13,767 nucleotides of DNA. It comes from Treponema sp. UBA2869 (lineage in GTDB: Bacteria > Spirochaetota > Spirochaetia > Treponematales > Treponemataceae). Numbering within the stretch: position 1 is the stretch's first letter; each line of letters begins with the position of its first letter. The stretch covers positions 16,438 to 30,204 of the forward strand of contig DEEV01000001.1 in assembly GCA_002350445.1 (NCBI GenBank), written 5' to 3'. Made by a program: the position numbers and the translations under genes. A model generated the notes under the pieces. It searched no databases, was not told where the DNA came from, and worked only from the letters and a program-made list of their open reading frames with translations. Positions 13,409 to 13,767 of the stretch are shown here, one piece after another.

Positions 13409-13767
13409 ATGGCTGAGAATAAGTTAGATATCAGACGTGTTCTTAAAAATAATACAATGTTAATTGTCCTTGTTGGTGTAATGGTATTGTTCGAAGTTTT
13501 GATCAGTGCTTCTGGACATGGACATTTGTTTGCTCCTGCAAACATCACAAACATCATACTTCAGAATGCTTATGTAGGTATTCTTGCAACAGGTATGCTT
13601 TTGTGTATTCTTACCGGTGGTAACATCGATTTGTCTGTTGGTTCTGTAGTTGCTCTTGTTGGAGCTCTTGCAGGTGTTCTTGTTGTAAATCTTCATGTTC
13701 CAATTGGTATTTCAATTTTCCTTTGTCTGCTCGTTGGTATTTTGATTGGTGCTTTCCACGGTTTCTT
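13409..13767 (+). CDS. mmsB: Multiple monosaccharide ABC transporter permease, 3' end cut off by the window
   Basis: The first 119 codons of the inner-membrane permease (GguB) of the same importer are present. It begins MAENKLDIRRVLKNN, with a first membrane segment at about residues 16-34. More segments follow at about 48-66 and 76-94, and another near 97-119. The family hallmark LTGGNIDLSVGSVVALVGALAG (about 68-89) marks the BPD_transp_2 family of ribose/xylose/galactose permeases. AGGAGA (13398-13403) lies 5 bases before the ATG, and only 21 bp separate it from mmsA, so both are cotranscribed. The gene runs off the end of the window with no stop or frameshift seen; family members are commonly near 400 residues, so most of the protein is missing. 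Confidence 0.92.
   Translation, partial: MAENKLDIRRVLKNNTMLIVLVGVMVLFEVLISASGHGHLFAPANITNIILQNAYVGILATGMLLCILTGGNIDLSVGSVVALVGALAGVLVVNLHVPIGISIFLCLLVGILIGAFHGF

Noticed and set aside
13460..13696. 78-codon minus-strand open frame at the window end
   Set aside because: The opposite strand holds the permease start with a good ribosome site and the GGNIDLSVGS hallmark.

Overview
The window looks like bacterial chromosome from an AT-rich, sugar-fermenting anaerobe. I favour a gut or rumen Treponema-type spirochaete. The reasons are the combination of short lax lipoboxes, clpS-clpA, LytS/YesM-YesN sensing next to XylF-like and ChvE-like lipoproteins, and the overall base and codon use. This is inference from family resemblance, not a database match, and a clostridial host is not excluded. 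No rRNA, tRNA, CRISPR array, transposase or phage gene was seen.

Layout. (1) 1-1911, plus strand: the 3' part of fabF, then fabZ, both of type II fatty-acid synthesis. The fabF-fabZ gap holds three consecutive hairpins, each with one unpaired A in its 5' arm. Just after fabZ there is a second, degenerate copy of the fabZ 3' end, apparently split by a hairpin-rich insert of about 70 bp. (2) 1908-2663, minus strand: a rhomboid-fold membrane protein that appears to have lost its catalytic histidine. (3) 2732-9339, plus strand: a tightly packed run of clpS, clpA, a membrane-anchored periplasmic-binding-type sensor, a YesM-type histidine kinase and a YesN-type AraC response regulator, every junction overlapping. 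An XylF-like lipoprotein follows after 57 bp. (4) 10429-10688: a 260-bp control region with a 16-bp palindrome, repeated ATACTA-type motifs, a promoter and a 5' mRNA hairpin. (5) 10689-13767: chvE, an intrinsic terminator or attenuator, mmsA (gguA) and the start of mmsB (gguB), a multiple-monosaccharide ABC importer.

How it fits together. The anchored binding protein, kinase and regulator match the layout of three-component sugar sensing known from XylFII-LytS-YesN in Clostridium. The neighbouring XylF-like lipoprotein could be a second sensor or an orphan binding protein. The natural target is the importer downstream, whose control region carries AraC-like repeats upstream of a weak -35. The terminator after chvE would let binding protein be made in excess over ATPase and permease. 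The least expected point is that the ClpA unfoldase and its adaptor ClpS sit at the head of the sensor gene run with overlapping reading frames.
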